Part shown: positions 61,291 to 64,000 of the stretch, piece by piece | Layout of the letters: each line of letters begins with the position of its first letter | Numbering within the stretch: position 1 is the stretch's first letter | DNA from: Paenirhodobacter hankyongi | GTDB lineage: Bacteria; Pseudomonadota; Alphaproteobacteria; Rhodobacterales; Rhodobacteraceae | DNA length: 64,000 nucleotides | Reading direction: 5' to 3' | NCBI RefSeq assembly: GCF_003664585.1 | Contig: NZ_RCHI01000003.1 | Location: 124,001-188,000 of the forward strand | Program-made: the position numbers and the translations under genes | The notes under the pieces: model-generated | The model's input: the letters and a program-made list of their open reading frames with translations, nothing else | Databases searched by the model: none | Told to the model about the DNA's origin: nothing

Positions 61291-63036
61291 TCAGCGCATC
61301 TCTTCCGCCGGGGTCACGCCAAGAATACCAAGACCGGCCGAAATGACAACGGCACAGGCCCGGGCAAGGGCGATTTTCGCCGATGTGGCGGCGGCGTCGC
61401 CCTCCTGCACGAAGCGCAGCGAGGTCTCGTCATTGCCGCGATTCCACAGCGCATGCAGGTCCGAGGCGATCTCGTAGAGGTAGAAGGCGATGCGGTGCGG
61501 CTCGTTCGCGCGCGCCGCGATCTCGACCAGACGCGGCCATTCGGCGATCTTCTTCGCCAGCACCAGCTCCGCCTCGTGGGTGTTGCCCGAGAGGTCCGCC
61601 GCGGCCAGCGCCGCATCCGAGACGTCAAAGCCCAGCTCGCGCGCCTTGCGCAGCACCGAGGAGACCCGGGCATGGGCATATTGCACGTAGAAGACCGGGT
61701 TGTCCTTCGACTGCTCGAGCACCTTGTCGAAGTCGAAATCGAGCGCCGCGTCGTTCTTGCGGGTCAGCATGTGGAAGCGGGTGACGTCGGCGCCGGCCTG
61801 TTCGACCACGTCGCGCAGGGTGACAAAGGTGCCCGCGCGCTTCGACATCTTGAAGGGCTCGCCATTCTTGAACAGCTTCACCAGCTGGATCAGCTTGATG
61901 TCGAGCGAGACCTTGTTCTCGCTCAGCGCCGCGACCGCCGCCTTCATCCGCTTCACATAGCCGCCGTGGTCGGCGCCGAAGACGTCGATCAGCTGTTCGA
62001 AGCCGCGCTCGATCTTCGTCCAGTGATAGGCGATGTCGGGGGCGAAATAGGTCCAGCTGCCATCCGACTTCTTCACCGGCCGGTCGACGTCATCGCCGAA
62101 CTGGGTGGAACGGAAGAGGGTCTGCTCGCGCTCCTCCCAATCCTCGGGCAGCTTGCCCTTCGGCGGTTCGAGCACGCCCTCGTAGATCAGCCCGAGATCC
62201 TCGAGCCGCTTCAGCGCGCCCTCGATCTTGCCGGTGCCGTAAAGCGCCTTTTCCGAGGAATAGACATCCATCTTCACGTTCAGAAGCGCCAGATCCTCGC
62301 GGATCATCGCCATCATCTCGGCGGTGGCGAATTCGCGCACATCGGCGAGCCAGACCTCCTCGGGCTTGTTCAGCAGGCTGTCGCCATACTTGGCCTTCAG
62401 CGCCTCGCCGACCGGGATCAGGTAATCGCCCGGATAAAGCCCCTCGCGGATCTCGGGCTCGAGCCCGTTCGCCTCGCGGTAGCGCTCGAAGGCCGAGCGC
62501 GCGAGCACGTTCACCTGCGCGCCGCCGTCGTTGATGTAATATTCGCGCGTCACGTCATAGCCTGCGAAGGCCAGAAGGGCCGCGAGCGCATCGCCGAAGA
62601 CCGCGCCGCGGGTATGGCCCACATGCATCGGCCCGGTCGGGTTCGCCGAGACGAATTCGACGTTGACCTTGATCCCCTGCCCGAGGTCCGAACGGCCATA
62701 GGCGGTGCCCTCGGCCAGAACGGCCCGCGTGACGTCGGCCCAGACGGCGGGCGCGAGACGCAGGTTCAGGAACCCGGGCCCGGCGACCTCGGCCGCACTC
62801 ACCCGCGGATCGGCAGCCAGTTTCGCGGCGAGCGCATCGGCGATCTCGCGCGGCTTCTTGCCTGCGGCCTTTGCCAGCACCATCGCGGCGTTCGTCGCCA
62901 TGTCGCCATGCGCGGCATCTCGCGGCGGCTCCACCGTCACGGCGGCGAAGTCGAGCCCTTCGGGCAGCGTGCCCTCGGCGGTCATCTGGTCCAGCGCGGC
63001 GATCACGCCCGCGCGCATCTCGGCAAACAGGTTCAT
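61291..63036 (-). CDS. argS: Arginyl-tRNA synthetase
   Basis: A 581-residue class Ia synthetase. Signature motifs: [20 protein letters not shown] (HIGH-type, HVGH) and [11 protein letters not shown] (KMSK), plus the N-terminal Add-1-like domain and the C-terminal anticodon-binding helix bundle ([18 protein letters not shown]). ATG at 63036 ([11 protein letters not shown]) has AGAGGAAA upstream; a longer open frame upstream is not used. First gene of argS-SPOR-nagZ-scpA-scpB. Confidence 0.97.
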   Translation of the reverse strand: MNLFAEMRAGVIAALDQMTAEGTLPEGLDFAAVTVEPPRDAAHGDMATNAAMVLAKAAGKKPREIADALAAKLAADPRVSAAEVAGPGFLNLRLAPAVWADVTRAVLAEGTAYGRSDLGQGIKVNVEFVSANPTGPMHVGHTRGAVFGDALAALLAFAGYDVTREYYINDGGAQVNVLARSAFERYREANGLEPEIREGLYPGDYLIPVGEALKAKYGDSLLNKPEEVWLADVREFATAEMMAMIREDLALLNVKMDVYSSEKALYGTGKIEGALKRLEDLGLIYEGVLEPPKGKLPEDWEEREQTLFRSTQFGDDVDRPVKKSDGSWTYFAPDIAYHWTKIERGFEQLIDVFGADHGGYVKRMKAAVAALSENKVSLDIKLIQLVKLFKNGEPFKMSKRAGTFVTLRDVVEQAGADVTRFHMLTRKNDAALDFDFDKVLEQSKDNPVFYVQYAHARVSSVLRKARELGFDVSDAALAAADLSGNTHEAELVLAKKIAEWPRLVEIAARANEPHRIAFYLYEIASDLHALWNRGNDETSLRFVQEGDAAATSAKIALARACAVVISAGLGILGVTPAEEMR

Positions 63037-63142
63037 TTTCAGGTTTCCTCTGTTGCCTCTTCCCCTGCCAGAGCCCGCGCGCGCCGTCAACCGCCGCCCC
63101 CGCAGCCCCGCCCCGCAAAGGACGCATTTTTCGTGCAGTTTG

Positions 63143-63171
63143 TTGACCTTTCCCGCGCTTTGCAGTAGGGG
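63143..63171 (+). promoter_or_regulatory. Probable promoter of the DEAD-box helicase gene
   Basis: TTGACC (63143-63148), 17-nt spacer, TAGGGG (63166-63171). The -35 is good, the -10 weak. Predicts a leader of about 87 nt that contains the mutually exclusive hairpins. Located in the 228-nt gap divergent from argS. Confidence 0.45.
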
Positions 63172-63202
63172 GTTTTCAGCCGCACCCCGGCGGCTCTCGC
63201 CC

Positions 63203-63266
63203 GGGACGCCCGGAGATTTGCGTCCCCCCCCACCGCGTGAAGCGATCACGCCGCAAGGACGCAAAT
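63203..63266 (+). promoter_or_regulatory. Switch-like 5' leader structure over the helicase start codon
   Basis: A middle segment ATTTGCGTCC (63216-63225) is perfectly complementary to GGACGCAAAT (63257-63266), which includes the Shine-Dalgarno (AAGGA, 63255-63259) and the first two bases of the ATG. The enclosed loop forms its own hairpin GCGTGA-agcga-TCACGC (63235-63251). The same middle segment (GCGTCCC, 63220-63226) can instead pair with GGGACGC at 63203-63209. The two pairings exclude each other, as in RNA thermosensors or translational attenuators. Confidence 0.55.
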
Positions 63267-64000
63267 GACGAAGTTTTCTGAACTGAACCTTGATCCCAAT
63301 GTGCTGAAGGCCGTCGCAGAGGCGGGCTACGAGGCGCCGACGCCGATTCAGGAGGGGGCGATCCCTCCCGCGCTCGAGGGCAAGGACGTGCTGGGCATCG
63401 CCCAGACCGGCACGGGCAAGACCGCCTCCTTCACCCTGCCGATGCTCACCCGCCTCGCCACCGGCCGCGCCCGCGCCCGGATGCCGCGCTCGCTGGTGCT
63501 GGCGCCGACGCGCGAACTGGCGGCGCAGGTGGCCGAGAACTTCGACCTTTACGCGAAATACACCAAGCTGACGAAGGCGCTGTTGATCGGCGGCGTGTCC
63601 TTCGCCGAGCAGGACAAGCTCATCGACCGGGGCGTCGACGTGCTGATCGCCACGCCCGGCCGTCTGCTTGACCATTTCGAGCGCGGCAAGCTGCTGCTCA
63701 CCGGCGTGCAGATCATGGTCGTCGACGAGGCCGACCGGATGCTCGACATGGGCTTCATCCCGGATATCGAGCGGATCTTCCAGCTCACCCCCTTCACCCG
63801 GCAGACGCTGTTCTTCTCGGCCACCATGGCGCCCGAGATCGAGCGCATCACCAACACCTTCCTGCACGCGCCCGCCCGCGTCGAGGTGGCGCGCCAGGCG
63901 ACGACCTCGGAAACCATCACGCAGAAGCTGGTCGAGATCGTGCCGCCGCGCAAGGACCAGACCGCCAAGGCCAAGCGCGAGCTCTTGCGCGCGCTGATCG
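63265..64000 (+). CDS. DEAD-box RNA helicase (RhlE/DeaD type), 3' part cut by window edge
   Basis: The first 245 residues are visible: Q-motif region YEAPTPIQ (22-29), motif I AQTGTGKT (46-53), Ia PTREL, GG/TPGRL, motif II DEAD (154-157), motif III SAT (185-187) and the beginning of the RecA2 domain. [22 protein letters not shown] is typical of RhlE-like bacterial helicases, used in mRNA decay, ribosome assembly and cold adaptation. The start codon is embedded in the leader hairpin described separately. Confidence 0.95.
   Translation, partial: MTKFSELNLDPNVLKAVAEAGYEAPTPIQEGAIPPALEGKDVLGIAQTGTGKTASFTLPMLTRLATGRARARMPRSLVLAPTRELAAQVAENFDLYAKYTKLTKALLIGGVSFAEQDKLIDRGVDVLIATPGRLLDHFERGKLLLTGVQIMVVDEADRMLDMGFIPDIERIFQLTPFTRQTLFFSATMAPEIERITNTFLHAPARVEVARQATTSETITQKLVEIVPPRKDQTAKAKRELLRALI

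Noticed and set aside
1-64000. CRISPR arrays, tRNA or rRNA genes, insertion sequences, prophage genes
   Set aside because: Gaps between genes are short and contain hairpins, promoters or the repeat family only; no regularly spaced direct repeats, cloverleaf-like sequences or transposase/integrase motifs were seen.

Overview
The window is a GC-rich (by eye well above 60%), densely packed chromosomal segment with gene order and protein features typical of Alphaproteobacteria, order Rhodobacterales (Rhodobacter/Paracoccus relatives): heterotetrameric sarcosine oxidase, an RF2 with SPY instead of SPF, CcmI-type cytochrome c assembly, an Atm1-type exporter, DUF1289, and many 1-4 nt start/stop overlaps (ATGA, GTGA). 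No phage, transposase, tRNA, rRNA or CRISPR array was seen.

Layout: 0-6 kb, P-loop kinase-like gene (cut by the edge), prfB, mrcA, prfC; 6-12 kb, OsmC peroxidase, dGTPase-like protein, ErpA, exonuclease III, AhpD-like protein and a YidE/AspT-type transporter; 12-16.7 kb, tatABC coupled to a DUF815 ATPase, MarC, a membrane aspartic protease and a lipoprotein; 16.7-23.5 kb, CorA, a 36-residue membrane peptide, an SqrR/BigR-type persulfide-sensing repressor, a small Cys-rich secreted protein and an RND pump with its adaptor; 23.4-36 kb, serS, a TspO-related protein, the yfgM-bamB-der set, Atm1 exporter, LysM protein, LOG protein, RarD, host-attachment protein and Fe-type SOD; 36-42 kb, the sarcosine oxidase operon soxB-orf97-soxDAG; 42-47.5 kb, ccmI-ruvX-DUF1289 and gph-MFS-DegT; 47.5-57.5 kb, glmU-glmS, an alkylation repair protein, PuuD-like hydrolase, malate synthase G and aminopeptidase N; 57.5-64 kb, argS-SPOR-nagZ-scpA-scpB and a DEAD-box helicase cut by the right edge.

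Most of the window is housekeeping. Four things stand out. (1) The SqrR-like repressor has the two cysteines spaced as in R. capsulatus SqrR, and an ACATTC-N8-GAATGT operator lies in the promoter of the nearby RND pump operon, suggesting a reactive-sulfur-induced efflux system. (2) The DEAD-box helicase has a 5' leader in which one segment can pair either with an upstream sequence or with the Shine-Dalgarno/start codon, a switch- or thermosensor-like design. (3) A family of at least eight intergenic repeats (a GGGGGC-GCC/T-GCCCCC hairpin followed by a CCCCCGAGGTATTT-type tail) sits mainly at gene 3' ends. (4) An unrecognised 97-residue protein is encoded inside the sarcosine oxidase operon.
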